Source: Desulfurobacterium pacificum (GTDB taxonomy: Bacteria; Aquificota; Aquificia; Desulfurobacteriales; Desulfurobacteriaceae). From it: DNA of 64,000 bases. The notes beneath the pieces are model-generated. The model was not told the origin of the DNA. It saw only the letters and a program-made list of their open reading frames with translations, and did no database searches. Positions 45,573-55,100 of this stretch are shown here, piece after piece. Position numbers and translations under genes: made by a program. The stretch's first letter is position 1; each line of letters opens with the position of its first letter. The stretch covers positions 62,001 to 126,000 of the forward strand of contig NZ_FXUB01000002.1 of the NCBI RefSeq assembly GCF_900182835.1, written 5' to 3'.

Positions 45573-45651
45573 TAAAGCACCTTTACCTTTGCCTTTTAAG
45601 AACTATTTTGATATTTTTCTCTTTGAGATTAAAAACCACTGGAGGTCAAAA

Positions 45652-47790
45652 ATGCCAATATCCGAAGTTTCCATAGAAGTTGGAGGTCGTCCGTTAAGTT
45701 TTCAGACGGGAAAAGTAGCAAAACAGGCAGACGGCTCTGTAATCGTTTCTCAGGGCGATACGAAGGTTTTGGTAACAGCCGTAATGAGCGATGAGCCGAG
45801 AGAAGATATAGATTTCTTCCCTCTCTTAGTTGAATACAGAGAAAGGGCTTACGCTGCAGGTAAAATCCCCGGCGGCTTCATCAAGCGCGAAGGGAAACCA
45901 ACAGATGAAGAAGTTCTAAAATCAAGAGTTATAGACCGCTCAATCAGACCGATATTCCCAAAAGGTTTCAGAAACGACGTTCAGGTAGTAGCCTTCGTTA
46001 TATCAGCCGACCAGGGAAACGACCCTGCAGTTCTGGCAATCAACGGCGCTTCAGCTGCACTGCATATTTCAAGAATTCCATTTGAAAAGCCTGTAGGTGC
46101 AGTAAGAGTTGCAAGAATTAACGGCGAGTTAGTGGTCAACCCTTCCTACGAATCCCTTCAGGAAGCGGACATCAACCTTGTAGTTTCTGGAACTGAAGAC
46201 GCCGTTGTAATGGTTGAAGGGGGAGCAAAAGAGGTTCCCGAAGAGGAAGTTTTAGACGCAATCCTCTTTGCCCACGAAGAAATCAAGAAAATCATAAAAG
46301 CACAGGAAGAGTTAAGAGAGATAGCCGGTAAAGAGAAGTATGAATTCGTTGCACCTTCACTTGATGAAGCTACAAAGGAAAAGATTGAGAAGTGGGTATT
46401 TGAAAGGATTGAACCGATAATCACCATTCCCGACAAGCACGAAAGGAGAATGAAACTCCGCGAACTCAGAGAGCTTATGTTTATTGAGCTGAACATTCCG
46501 GAAGAGGAACAGGCATTAGCGAAAGAAGCCTTTAACGAAGCAGAGAAGAAGTTCGTTCGTCAGATGGTTTTAGAAAAAGGCGTAAGAATAGATGGAAGAA
46601 AGCCGGACGAAATTCGCCCGATTACCATAGAGGTTGGACTGTTGCCAAGAGCCCACGGCTCAGCTCTCTTCACAAGGGGTCAGACGCAGGCGCTGGTTAC
46701 AACGACGCTTGGAACGCCGGAAGAGTATCAATTAGTTGAAGGGTTAATGCCTGAAGAGCAGAAAAGGTTTATGCTTCACTACAACTTCCCGCCTTTCTGC
46801 GTGGGCGAAATATCGCCTTTAAGAGGTCCTGGAAGAAGGGAAATAGGACACGGAGCGCTTGCAGAAAGGGCTCTTGCTCCGGTAATTCCACCGGAAGAGG
46901 AATTCCCCTACGTTATCAGAGTTGTTTCTGACATTTTGGAATCCAACGGTTCTTCTTCTATGGCAACGGTTTGCGGCGGCTCTCTGTCGCTCATGGACGC
47001 CGGCGTTCCTATAAAGGCGCAGGTTGCCGGTATCGCTATGGGATTGATAATGGAAGGAGATAAGTTTGTAGTTCTTTCTGACATTTTAGGTGATGAAGAC
47101 CACCTTGGAGATATGGACTTTAAAGTGGCAGGAACGAGGAAAGGCGTTACGGCTATCCAGATGGACTTGAAAGTCAAGGGAATAAGCAGAGACGTTCTAT
47201 CAAAGGCGCTCGCTCAAGCAAGAGAAGGCAGAATGTTTATCCTTGATAAGATGGATGCTGTGATAAAAGAGCCAAGAGAGAACGTTTCACCTTACGCTCC
47301 AAGGATTATCTCTACGAAGATAGAACCTGAAAAGTCAAGAGACCTCATAGGACCTTCCGGAAAGACAATTAAGGCAATTATAGATAAAACCGGTGTAAAG
47401 ATAACGATAAAAGAAGATGGAACTGTTTTAGTTTCCGCTCCGTCTGAAGAAGCTGCCGCTCAGGCATTAAAGATGATTGAAGACGTGACTAAAGACCTTG
47501 AAGTTGGCAACACCTATTTAGGTAAGGTAACGAGAGTAGAAAACTACGGAGCGTTTGTAGAACTTGCGCCGGGTAAGATTGGACTCGTTCACATATCAAA
47601 GCTTCCGCCTGAAATAAGAGAAAATATTTTTGAACACCTGAAAGTGTCCGACGTTATACCTGTGAAAATCGTTGAGTTTGACCAGATGGGAAGACCTAAG
47701 CTCAGCAGGATTGATGTAACTGCTGAAGAGGAAAAGAGGTTGAGAGAGCAGGGGGGATTTTACGCCGAACCGGAGAGAAACGATGAGTAA
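45652..47790 (+). CDS. pnp: Polyribonucleotide nucleotidyltransferase (PNPase)
   Basis: Phosphorolytic 3'-5' exoribonuclease. The two RNase PH-like halves, the KH domain (PEKSRDLIGPSGKTIKAI) and the S1 domain (GNTYLGKVTRVENYGAFVEL) are in the usual order; the active-site segment GDEDHLGDMDFKVAG is present. Start ATG at 45652 with GGAGG upstream; the frame is open further upstream but without a ribosome site. At 712 residues it is normal. It overlaps the dUTPase gene by eight bases. Confidence 0.97.
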   Translation: MPISEVSIEVGGRPLSFQTGKVAKQADGSVIVSQGDTKVLVTAVMSDEPREDIDFFPLLVEYRERAYAAGKIPGGFIKREGKPTDEEVLKSRVIDRSIRPIFPKGFRNDVQVVAFVISADQGNDPAVLAINGASAALHISRIPFEKPVGAVRVARINGELVVNPSYESLQEADINLVVSGTEDAVVMVEGGAKEVPEEEVLDAILFAHEEIKKIIKAQEELREIAGKEKYEFVAPSLDEATKEKIEKWVFERIEPIITIPDKHERRMKLRELRELMFIELNIPEEEQALAKEAFNEAEKKFVRQMVLEKGVRIDGRKPDEIRPITIEVGLLPRAHGSALFTRGQTQALVTTTLGTPEEYQLVEGLMPEEQKRFMLHYNFPPFCVGEISPLRGPGRREIGHGALAERALAPVIPPEEEFPYVIRVVSDILESNGSSSMATVCGGSLSLMDAGVPIKAQVAGIAMGLIMEGDKFVVLSDILGDEDHLGDMDFKVAGTRKGVTAIQMDLKVKGISRDVLSKALAQAREGRMFILDKMDAVIKEPRENVSPYAPRIISTKIEPEKSRDLIGPSGKTIKAIIDKTGVKITIKEDGTVLVSAPSEEAAAQALKMIEDVTKDLEVGNTYLGKVTRVENYGAFVELAPGKIGLVHISKLPPEIRENIFEHLKVSDVIPVKIVEFDQMGRPKLSRIDVTAEEEKRLREQGGFYAEPERNDE

Positions 47791-48637
47791 CTGGACAGCA
47801 GGCTGGATACACGTAAAAGGCAAACAGATAGAGTTTGAAGATACCTTTTTAGACGTCGCAGTCAAAATTCATTCCATTTTAGGTGGCAGGCTGGAACGTA
47901 CGCCTGCCGGTTTTAGGCTCTCTATTGACCGGATTCCTGAAGTTACAACCGTTGATGCAAACTTTTTAAGAGGCGTCTTTGAAGCTGGCGGCGTTTGGGG
48001 GAACAGAACCGTTTTCGTTCCTGCCGTTAGAAACCTTGAGAGACAGATGGAAACACTTTTAGCTTCTTTTAACGCAGTAAAAAGCGAAGATGGCTTCTTC
48101 CTGACCGGTGAAGGTGCAAACCTCTTCCTTCACACTCTATACGACGAAGAAACGGAAGAACGCTCTGAACACTTCTTTGAAAAGTTTCTATCCTTTTTGG
48201 TAGGTAAAAAGTGGGAAAGAACTTCCTTCCTCTTTTCATTGGAAGAAGGTGCAATTCCACCTTTTAAAAAGCGGATCTCCGACAGCGGCTGGGATTTACA
48301 CCTGATAAAACTCTTGAAAGTAGAAGGGAACGTCTATTTCTTTGACACAGGCGTAAGAGTCTCACCACCGCCCGGTTTTTACTTTGATTTAGTTCCTCGC
48401 TCTTCAATTTTTAAAAGCGGATTTATGCTGGCAAACTCCGTTGGAATTATTGATATGACTTACAGAGGAACGATAAAAGTTCCTCTGGTCAGGGTAGATG
48501 AAAGCAAAGAAGTTCCAGAACTACCGTGGAGAGCCGTTCAGCTTATTCCAAGAAAGTTCTTCCCGCTTGAAGCAAGAGAAGTTTCATCCCTTGATAAAAC
48601 GCTTCGGGGAGAAGGAGGATTTGGAAGCACAGGATAG
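47783..48637 (+). CDS. dut: dUTPase fused to a WhiA/LAGLIDADG-like N-terminal region
   Basis: All five dUTPase motifs are present in the C-terminal half: SDSGWDL (166-172), PRSSIFKSG, NSVGIIDMTYRG, the ELPWRAVQLIP segment, and RGEGGFGSTG at the very end. The enzyme removes dUTP and gives dUMP. A normal bacterial dUTPase is about 150 residues; here about 155 extra residues come first. They contain FLRGVFEAGGVW (61-72), which resembles the LAGLIDADG helix of homing endonucleases and WhiA, with the catalytic acid replaced by Gly. The extra part probably binds nucleic acid or is a relic of an endonuclease; this is inference. Confidence 0.88.
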   Translation: MSNWTAGWIHVKGKQIEFEDTFLDVAVKIHSILGGRLERTPAGFRLSIDRIPEVTTVDANFLRGVFEAGGVWGNRTVFVPAVRNLERQMETLLASFNAVKSEDGFFLTGEGANLFLHTLYDEETEERSEHFFEKFLSFLVGKKWERTSFLFSLEEGAIPPFKKRISDSGWDLHLIKLLKVEGNVYFFDTGVRVSPPPGFYFDLVPRSSIFKSGFMLANSVGIIDMTYRGTIKVPLVRVDESKEVPELPWRAVQLIPRKFFPLEAREVSSLDKTLRGEGGFGSTG

Positions 48638-48646
48638 GGGGAGAGC

Positions 48647-49336
48647 GTGATACCGATAAAAGACATCAATCCGAGCAGGTCAACACCAATAGTTACCATA
48701 GGTATTATCGTTTTCTGCACGTTCGTTTTTCTCTATGAGCTTTCCTTAGGTCCTTACAGTCAGATATTTGTAAAAATGTTCGGCGTCATTCCCTATGAAG
48801 TCTTTCACGGCGTTGATATCCCCCCTCCCGACCCGCTAACGCCTTACGGCAACCTGGTCTCCTATCAATACCTTCACGGCGGATTTATGCATATAATCGG
48901 CAACATGCTGTTCCTGTGGGTCTTCGGAGACAACGTAGAAGACACTATGGGTAAACTTAAATACTTCTTCTTTTATACGTTCTGTGGAATAGTCGCAGCC
49001 CTCATACAGGTTTTAGTATATCCCAATTCTGACATTCCACTAATAGGAGCGTCAGGTGCCATAAGCGGCGTTTTAGGTGCTTATATGGTTTTCTTCCCCA
49101 GAGCGCAGATTGTAACGCTGGTTTTCATATTCTTTATTATTGACATCATCGTTCTTCCAGCTGCTCTATGGATTGCTATATGGTTTATCTTCCAGTTCAC
49201 AAGTGCGTTACTTTCGGTTCACCACCTATCTATGGGAGGCGTTGCCTGGTTTGCCCACCTTGGCGGTTTTTTAGCTGGAGTTTTAGTAGCCAAGTTTATG
49301 AAAAGAAATAGAGAAATCAGTTATTATCGCCCCTAA
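48647..49336 (+). CDS. Rhomboid-family intramembrane serine protease
   Basis: Six or seven membrane helices. The first loop has GGFMHIIGNMLFLWVFGDNVED, the catalytic serine is in IGASGAISGVLGAY and the catalytic histidine in WFAHLGGFLAG. It cuts membrane proteins within the bilayer; its substrate is unknown. Start GTG at 48647 with AGGGGGAG upstream. Its end overlaps rsmI tail to tail by 20 bases. Confidence 0.93.
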   Translation: MIPIKDINPSRSTPIVTIGIIVFCTFVFLYELSLGPYSQIFVKMFGVIPYEVFHGVDIPPPDPLTPYGNLVSYQYLHGGFMHIIGNMLFLWVFGDNVEDTMGKLKYFFFYTFCGIVAALIQVLVYPNSDIPLIGASGAISGVLGAYMVFFPRAQIVTLVFIFFIIDIIVLPAALWIAIWFIFQFTSALLSVHHLSMGGVAWFAHLGGFLAGVLVAKFMKRNREISYYRP

Positions 49337-50171
49337 AAATCTTTAACGCCTTAGCATAAACTTCCCTTTTGGGAAGATTTGTCAACTCTCGCACCTTTTT
49401 TACTGCTTCTTTCATAGAAAATCCCCCCTCCTTCAACTCCTCCAACATCCCCTCAACGTCAAAATCACTCTCTTTCTCCTTCTTTGGAGGGAACAAAATC
49501 ACAAACTCACCTTTAAACGCACCTCTCTTCTCAAGCTCTTCCAACAACTGACCGGCAGTTCCTTTAAGGAAAAGTTCGTTTATTTTCGTTATCTCCTTAA
49601 AAATTCCTATCTCCCTTTCTGAATCCATTTCGGCAATTATTTCAAGAGTTCTCTTTAACCGATGCGGGGACTCGTAACAAACTACCGTATGAGGATAACC
49701 AAAAATCTCTTCCAATTTCCTCCTCAACTGACCTTCCTTTTTAGGTAAAAAACCGAAAAACGTAAAAGCATCGGTAGGAAACCCCGAAGCGCTCAAAGCA
49801 GCAATAACGGCAGAAGCTCCAGGAATAGGAACAACTTTAATTCCAGCCTCTCTTGCTTTTTTTACCAGTCTATATCCCGGGTCGCTTATACAAGGAGTTC
49901 CACTGTCTGAAACAAGCGCAATACTCTTTCCTTCAACAAGAAAAGAAAGGAGCTTCTCCGACTGCTGTTCCTCGTTATGTTCGTGGTAAGGCACTAACTT
50001 TTTACCACCTATTCCATAATGAGTTAAAAGTTTCTTTGTCTGCCTCGTATCTTCACAAGCGATAATATCTACATCTTTCAACACGTTAAGAGCCCGCAGA
50101 GTTATATCTTCAAGGTTTCCTATCGGCGTAGCAACAACGTAAAGAGTTCCTAACCTCTCACCGCTATACAT
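49317..50171 (-). CDS. rsmI: 16S rRNA C1402 2'-O-methyltransferase RsmI
   Basis: GTLYVVATPIGNLEDITLRAL, ACEDTRQTKKLLTHYGI, ALVSDSGTPCISDPGYRLV and VPIPGASAVIAALSASG are the tetrapyrrole-methylase-fold motifs of RsmI. At 284 residues it is normal. The start lies within the end of ridA (22-base overlap), with GGAGG upstream. Confidence 0.97.
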   Translation of the reverse strand: MYSGERLGTLYVVATPIGNLEDITLRALNVLKDVDIIACEDTRQTKKLLTHYGIGGKKLVPYHEHNEEQQSEKLLSFLVEGKSIALVSDSGTPCISDPGYRLVKKAREAGIKVVPIPGASAVIAALSASGFPTDAFTFFGFLPKKEGQLRRKLEEIFGYPHTVVCYESPHRLKRTLEIIAEMDSEREIGIFKEITKINELFLKGTAGQLLEELEKRGAFKGEFVILFPPKKEKESDFDVEGMLEELKEGGFSMKEAVKKVRELTNLPKREVYAKALKIFRGDNN

Positions 50172-50530
50172 TCCACCTCCACTTCCGCGCCTAACGGTAG
50201 AGCAGAAACCTCTACAACAGAACGCGCAGGCTTAACAGGACAATCCTTCAAAAAATCTTCATAAATAGCGTTAAACTCGGCAAATTTAGAAATATCTGTC
50301 AGAAACACCGAAACCTTTACAATACTACACTTACTTGCGCCGGCAGCGTTCAAGACTGCTTCAAGGTTTTTTAAGCACTGCCTGACCTGATTTTCAAAGC
50401 CTTCTACCAACTTCCCCGTTTGAGGGTCTATTCCTACCTGACCAGCAGTAAATAGAAAGTTACCGTAGAGTATTCCTTGAGAGTAAGGACCTACCGGAAC
50501 AGGTGCTTTTTCAGTATGAATTTTTTTCAT
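50150..50530 (-). CDS. ridA: RidA family enamine/imine deaminase
   Basis: Breaks down reactive 2-aminoacrylate formed by PLP enzymes. The motifs PVGPYSQGI, LFTAGQVGIDPQTGK and PARSVVEVSALPLGAEVEVECIA with the conserved Arg and Glu are typical. I chose the ATG at 50530, nine bases after GGAGG, giving 126 residues. Confidence 0.95.
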   Translation of the reverse strand: MKKIHTEKAPVPVGPYSQGILYGNFLFTAGQVGIDPQTGKLVEGFENQVRQCLKNLEAVLNAAGASKCSIVKVSVFLTDISKFAEFNAIYEDFLKDCPVKPARSVVEVSALPLGAEVEVECIAVRG

Positions 50531-50667
50531 TATTCTCAACCTCCTAAAATATAAGCTTTATCTAACTAACTTTTAACATAAAAACGTTGAAATTGTAATC
50601 TCCCAATCGTATATTATGCTCCAACAAGCTTGAAACTACAATTCTATTTATTTTATATTTTTAACTG

Positions 50668-50697
50668 TTGCAAAAATCCCATTAAAAAAGGTAAAAT
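50668..50697 (+). promoter_or_regulatory. Candidate promoter of the arsR-accD-mfd operon
   Basis: TTGCAA (50668-50673) and TAAAAT (50692-50697) are 18 bases apart; AGGAGG and the start follow within 30 bases. The 190-base gap between ridA and the regulator gene is AT-rich and otherwise shows nothing clear. Confidence 0.5.
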
Positions 50698-50726
50698 TAA
50701 GAAAACTATAAAAGTCAGGAGGAATG

Positions 50727-51038
50727 ATGGCAAAGGAGAGTAAAATAGTCCTTGACGATGAAAGAATAGAAGAAGGTGCAGAATGTCTAAAAGCTTTGGC
50801 TTCTCCAGTACGTTTAAAGATTCTCTTTACGCTTAAAGACAAGCCTATGTGCGTAACAGACTTAGAACAGGAGTTGGGGATTTCTCAGTCTTCCCTCTCC
50901 CAGCACTTAAGAACTCTCAGATACAAAGGTATAGTTGCAAAAACGAGAAAAGGGAATAAAGTATATTACACGATATCTTCTGAAGCGTTCAGAGAGCTTT
51001 TAAACATTTTACCGCAGATAGCTTGCTTTAGAGGTTAA
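50727..51038 (+). CDS. ArsR-family winged-helix transcription regulator
   Basis: 103 residues: CLKALASPVRLKILFTL, then the recognition helix segment LGISQSSLSQHLRTLRYKGIV and the beta-wing KTRKGNKVYYTI. The metal box ELCVCDL of arsenic/cadmium sensors is PMCVTDL here, so metal sensing at that site is unlikely. The second of two adjacent ATG codons is preferred, four bases after AGGAGG. It directly precedes accD, so it may control fatty-acid or operon expression, which is inference. Confidence 0.88.
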   Translation: MAKESKIVLDDERIEEGAECLKALASPVRLKILFTLKDKPMCVTDLEQELGISQSSLSQHLRTLRYKGIVAKTRKGNKVYYTISSEAFRELLNILPQIACFRG

Positions 51039-51044
51039 CAATTA

Positions 51045-51896
51045 ATGTTTGAACGTTTTTTTAAGCGCAGGTTAGAGAGGGAAGGCAGAGTTAGTTCTCA
51101 GGTTCCCAGTGGGTTATGGATAAAGTGTGATAACTGCAAAACTCTCCTTTTCCGCGGGGAACTTGAGAACAACCTAATGGTATGTCCAAAGTGTGGACAT
51201 CACTTCCCCGTTCCTGCGAAAGATAGGTTGTACATGATTTTTGACAACGGCGAATTTGAAGAGTTAGATGCAAACCTTGAACCTACCGATGTTTTAGAGT
51301 TTTCCGACAGAAAACCGTACACCCAAAGAATTAAAGAAGCGCAGGAAAAGACCGGTTTAAAAGATGCAGTTATAAACGCTAAAGGACTTATAGGCGGCAA
51401 GCCCGCATACGTAAGCTGTTTTGACTTCCGCTTCATGGGCGGAAGTATGGGTGCGGTGGCCGGCGAGAAGGTAACCAGAAACATAGAAAGGGCTGCAGAA
51501 GAAGGAATTCCGTTTATCTGCATTGCTGCTTCCGGCGGTGCAAGAATGCAGGAAGGAATCGTTTCCCTCATGCAGATGGCAAAGACATCTGCAGCCCTTA
51601 CGCTCCTTGAGGAAAGGGGGGTTCCTTACATCTCCGTCCTTACCCATCCTACAATGGGCGGAGTATCTGCGAGCTTTGCTTTCCTTGGGGACGTAATCAT
51701 CGCAGAGCCGAAGGCTCTTATAGGTTTCGCCGGTCCCCGCGTAATTGAACAAACGATAAGGCAAAAGCTACCGAAAGGCTTTCAAAGGTCAGAATTCCTT
51801 TTAGAGCACGGACTCATTGATATGGTCGTTGAGCGGGAAAAGCTAAAGGAAACCCTCGCAAAGCTACTTGACCTTTTAGGGGGCAAGAATGTCTGA
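51045..51896 (+). CDS. accD: Acetyl-CoA carboxylase carboxyltransferase beta subunit
   Basis: The N-terminal zinc finger WIKCDNCKTLLFRGEL...MVCPKCGHHFP and the carboxyltransferase motifs FDFRFMGGSMGAVAGEK, ASGGARMQEG and GFAGPRVIEQTIRQKLP are all present. At 283 residues it is normal. The alpha subunit is not in the window. It overlaps the next gene by eight bases. Confidence 0.97.
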   Translation: MFERFFKRRLEREGRVSSQVPSGLWIKCDNCKTLLFRGELENNLMVCPKCGHHFPVPAKDRLYMIFDNGEFEELDANLEPTDVLEFSDRKPYTQRIKEAQEKTGLKDAVINAKGLIGGKPAYVSCFDFRFMGGSMGAVAGEKVTRNIERAAEEGIPFICIAASGGARMQEGIVSLMQMAKTSAALTLLEERGVPYISVLTHPTMGGVSASFAFLGDVIIAEPKALIGFAGPRVIEQTIRQKLPKGFQRSEFLLEHGLIDMVVEREKLKETLAKLLDLLGGKNV

Positions 51897-52134
51897 GAAG
51901 ATTGAAAGACTTGCAAGAACTATCGTTGCAGATTTCTTCCTCTACAACCAAGATAAAATAGATAGAGGGTTGCTAAACGATACGTTCTTTGAGCTTTTAG
52001 GCGGTGAATTGGAAGATTCCGTTAAGTTCTTTGAAGAACACGGAGGTAGAGGTAACTTAACTATTTTCTGGGACACCCTCTTTAACAGGTTGATGCAGAG
52101 AGAAGCAAAGTTAGTTGAAGGGAGAGCAACCTAA
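51889..52134 (+). CDS. Small protein of unknown function between accD and mfd
   Basis: 81 residues, acidic, helical, no membrane segment. AGGGGG stands seven bases before the ATG, inside accD, and the gene ends five bases before mfd, so expression is credible. The sequence (VADFFLYNQDKIDRGLLND) does not match a family I know. Confidence 0.65.
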   Translation: MSEKIERLARTIVADFFLYNQDKIDRGLLNDTFFELLGGELEDSVKFFEEHGGRGNLTIFWDTLFNRLMQREAKLVEGRAT

Positions 52135-52139
52135 AAAGA

Positions 52140-55100
52140 ATGTTTAAAAGAGCCTTAAAAGTTCTCAAAGGTAGCATCAAGTCTGGAGAAAAACCCAAGG
52201 TCTATGGTCTTCCCGGCGCTTCAAAATCTCTGCTTTTAAAGGAAATTCTACCAACGCTCAAAGAGCAAGTCTTAGTTATCTCTCCTTCAGAACTCATAGG
52301 AGAAGCGTTAACGGAAGACTTTAAAAGACAAGGAATAAAAGCTGTTTTCTTGCCTTCCTGGGACGTTCCTCCTTTAGACGTTTCATCTCCTTTATCACTC
52401 TACCAGTTCAAAAGACTATCATCTCTCTACAGGTTAATAGAAAACTATCCACAGGTTGTTGTCTCAACACCTCAAGCGCTTATGCAGAAAGTCATTCCTC
52501 CAGAAATCCTTATAGAAAGGGTTTTGTCTATAAAAAAGGGAGAAGAGATAAACTACGATAGCCTGTCAAAAAGTTTGTCTTCTATGGGCTACAGGAGAGT
52601 TGACAGCGAACCTGAAGAAGGAGAGTTTTCTGTTAAAGGTGACCACGTTGAAGTTGTAATGCCTTTAGGCAGTAGAGTTTCCGTAGAGCTGTTCGGAGAC
52701 GAAGTTGAAAGGATAACGGTTAACGGAGAGGAAAGAGAAAAAGTTGAGATATTCCCCCTCCTTGAAGTTCCGATAGATAAGGAAACGTTAAAGAAGATTG
52801 AAGATATCTACCCGGAAGTTGCCGAAAGACATTTAATTTTAGGAGAACTCAGCGGAGCGGATAAACTCCTGCCTGAAATTTTTCCTTTAACCTCAGTAAA
52901 AGACTACTTAAGCTCAAATTTTGCTACCGTTCTTATAGAACCTGACCAGATACGAACAGCATCGGAAAGTTTTCTGCAGCAGGTGAAGGAAAATTACGAA
53001 ATACTGAAAAGGGAAGGCGTTCCGGCAGCAAAACCGGAAAAGTTCGTTGAAGATGTATGGTTTGGCGATTACACTTTTGCAATATACGAAAAGCCGATAA
53101 ACGGCGGAATTAACTTTGGCGTCAAGCCTTTACCTAACTTATCGGAAGAAAACGTAAATGAAGTTCTCAGTCAGCTTCTGAACTACGAAGTTAGAATCAT
53201 AACGGCAACGGAAACTTTTAAACAGGAAATTGAAAAGGCATTAAAGAAGTTATCTGTAAAAGCTACCGTTGAGAAAGGAATATCTTCTGGCGGATTCAGA
53301 CTGGATGAAGAGAAAATAGCGTGGGTGGTGGAGGGGGATTTTCTACCAGAAATCAAACAGAAGAAAGAAGACATAACAGCGCTTGAACCTGGAACACTAA
53401 TAGTCCACAGAGACTACGGAATAGGTATATTTCAAGGAATAGTAAGCAGAAATATAGGTGGAAAAACTTACGATTTCATAGAGATAGAATACGCCGGCGG
53501 CGAAAAGTTATTCGCTCCGTTCACTCAGATAGACCGTATATACAAATATTCAGGATACAGAGGAAAATCCCCCAAACTCGACAAATTAGGCGGCACATCC
53601 TGGAAAAACTTAGAAAGAAAAATCAAAGCTTCCCTCGTTAAGTTCGCAAAAGAGTTAGCAGAACTCTACAAAGAAAGGAAAAACGCTGTTGGCGAAAGCC
53701 TGAAAGGCGACGAAAACTTGCTGAGGGAATTTGAAAAACGCTTCCCCTACCGCCTGACGCCCGACCAGGCAAAGGCAATAAAAGACGTTTACAGAGATAT
53801 GGAATCGGAAAAACCGATGGACAGACTCATCTGCGGAGATGTCGGCTACGGCAAAACGGAAGTCGCAATGAGAGCAGCAATGAAAGCGGTAACGTCAGGC
53901 AAACAGGTAGCAGTTATAGCGCCTACAACCGTTTTGGTTGACCAACACTACAGAACGTTCAAGAAAAGGTTTAAAGGTTTTCCCGTAAACATAGAAGTTA
54001 TTTCCCGTTTTAAATCAAAAAAAGAGCAGAAAGAAATCTTAGAAAAGTTAGAAAAAGGCGAAATAGACATTATCATCGGCACCCACAGGCTCACCCAAGA
54101 TGACGTTAAGTTCAAAGACTTAGGACTTCTCATAATAGATGAAGAACACAAGTTCGGCGTAAAAACAAAAGAAAAACTGACGAAACTAAAGAAGAACATT
54201 GACGTTCTATATCTATCCGCAACCCCAATCCCGAGAACTCTCTACTCAGCTCTTTCAGGATTTAGAGATATCTCCGTCATAGAAACGCCACCGCCAGGAA
54301 GGAGAGGAACAAAAGTAGTAGTTTCAAAATACTCAGACAGAATTCTTAAAACGGCGATAGAAAGAGAGTTAGAAAGGAATGGACAGGTATTCATCGTTCA
54401 AAACGATATAGAGGAGTTAGAGCCGCTCAAAACAAAAGTGGAAGAGATGTTCCCCGGCGTTCCCGTAGAGATAGTTCACGGACAGATGAAGTCGGATAAA
54501 ATAGAAAGAATTATGCACAACTTCTTTGAAGGAAAGATAAAAATCCTCATCTCCACCTCAATCGTTGAATCGGGGCTTGACGTTCCATCTGCAAACACCC
54601 TGATAGTTATAGGAGCAGAGAGGTTCGGGCTATCGCAACTCTACCAGCTTAAAGGAAGGGTAGGAAGAGGCGTGGAAAAAGGCTACTGCTACCTGCTCAT
54701 TTCACCAAAAACAAAACTAACGCCCGAAGCTGTTAAAAGGCTTGAAGCAATGAAAAAACTCTCGCCTTTAGGCGGAGGATTCCAATTAGCAGTCAAAGAC
54801 CTTGAAATAAGAGGTGCAGGAACGCTGTTAGGACCAAAACAGAGCGGTTACGTCAACACGGTAGGACTTGACCTGTATCTCAAACTCTTTGAAGAAGTTT
54901 CTCAAGAAAAAGAAGAGGAAGATGTAAAGATAACCCTGCCGTGGGAAGCGTTCATTCCCGAAGATTACGTGGAAGATGTAAAAGAACGAGTAAAGATATA
55001 CGCAGAATTGGCATCTTCAGAAAATCCCGACGAAGCCGTCAGAAAACTGAGAGAAGTTCACGGTTATATCCCAGACCCCGTAATCAACATTTTCAAAACC

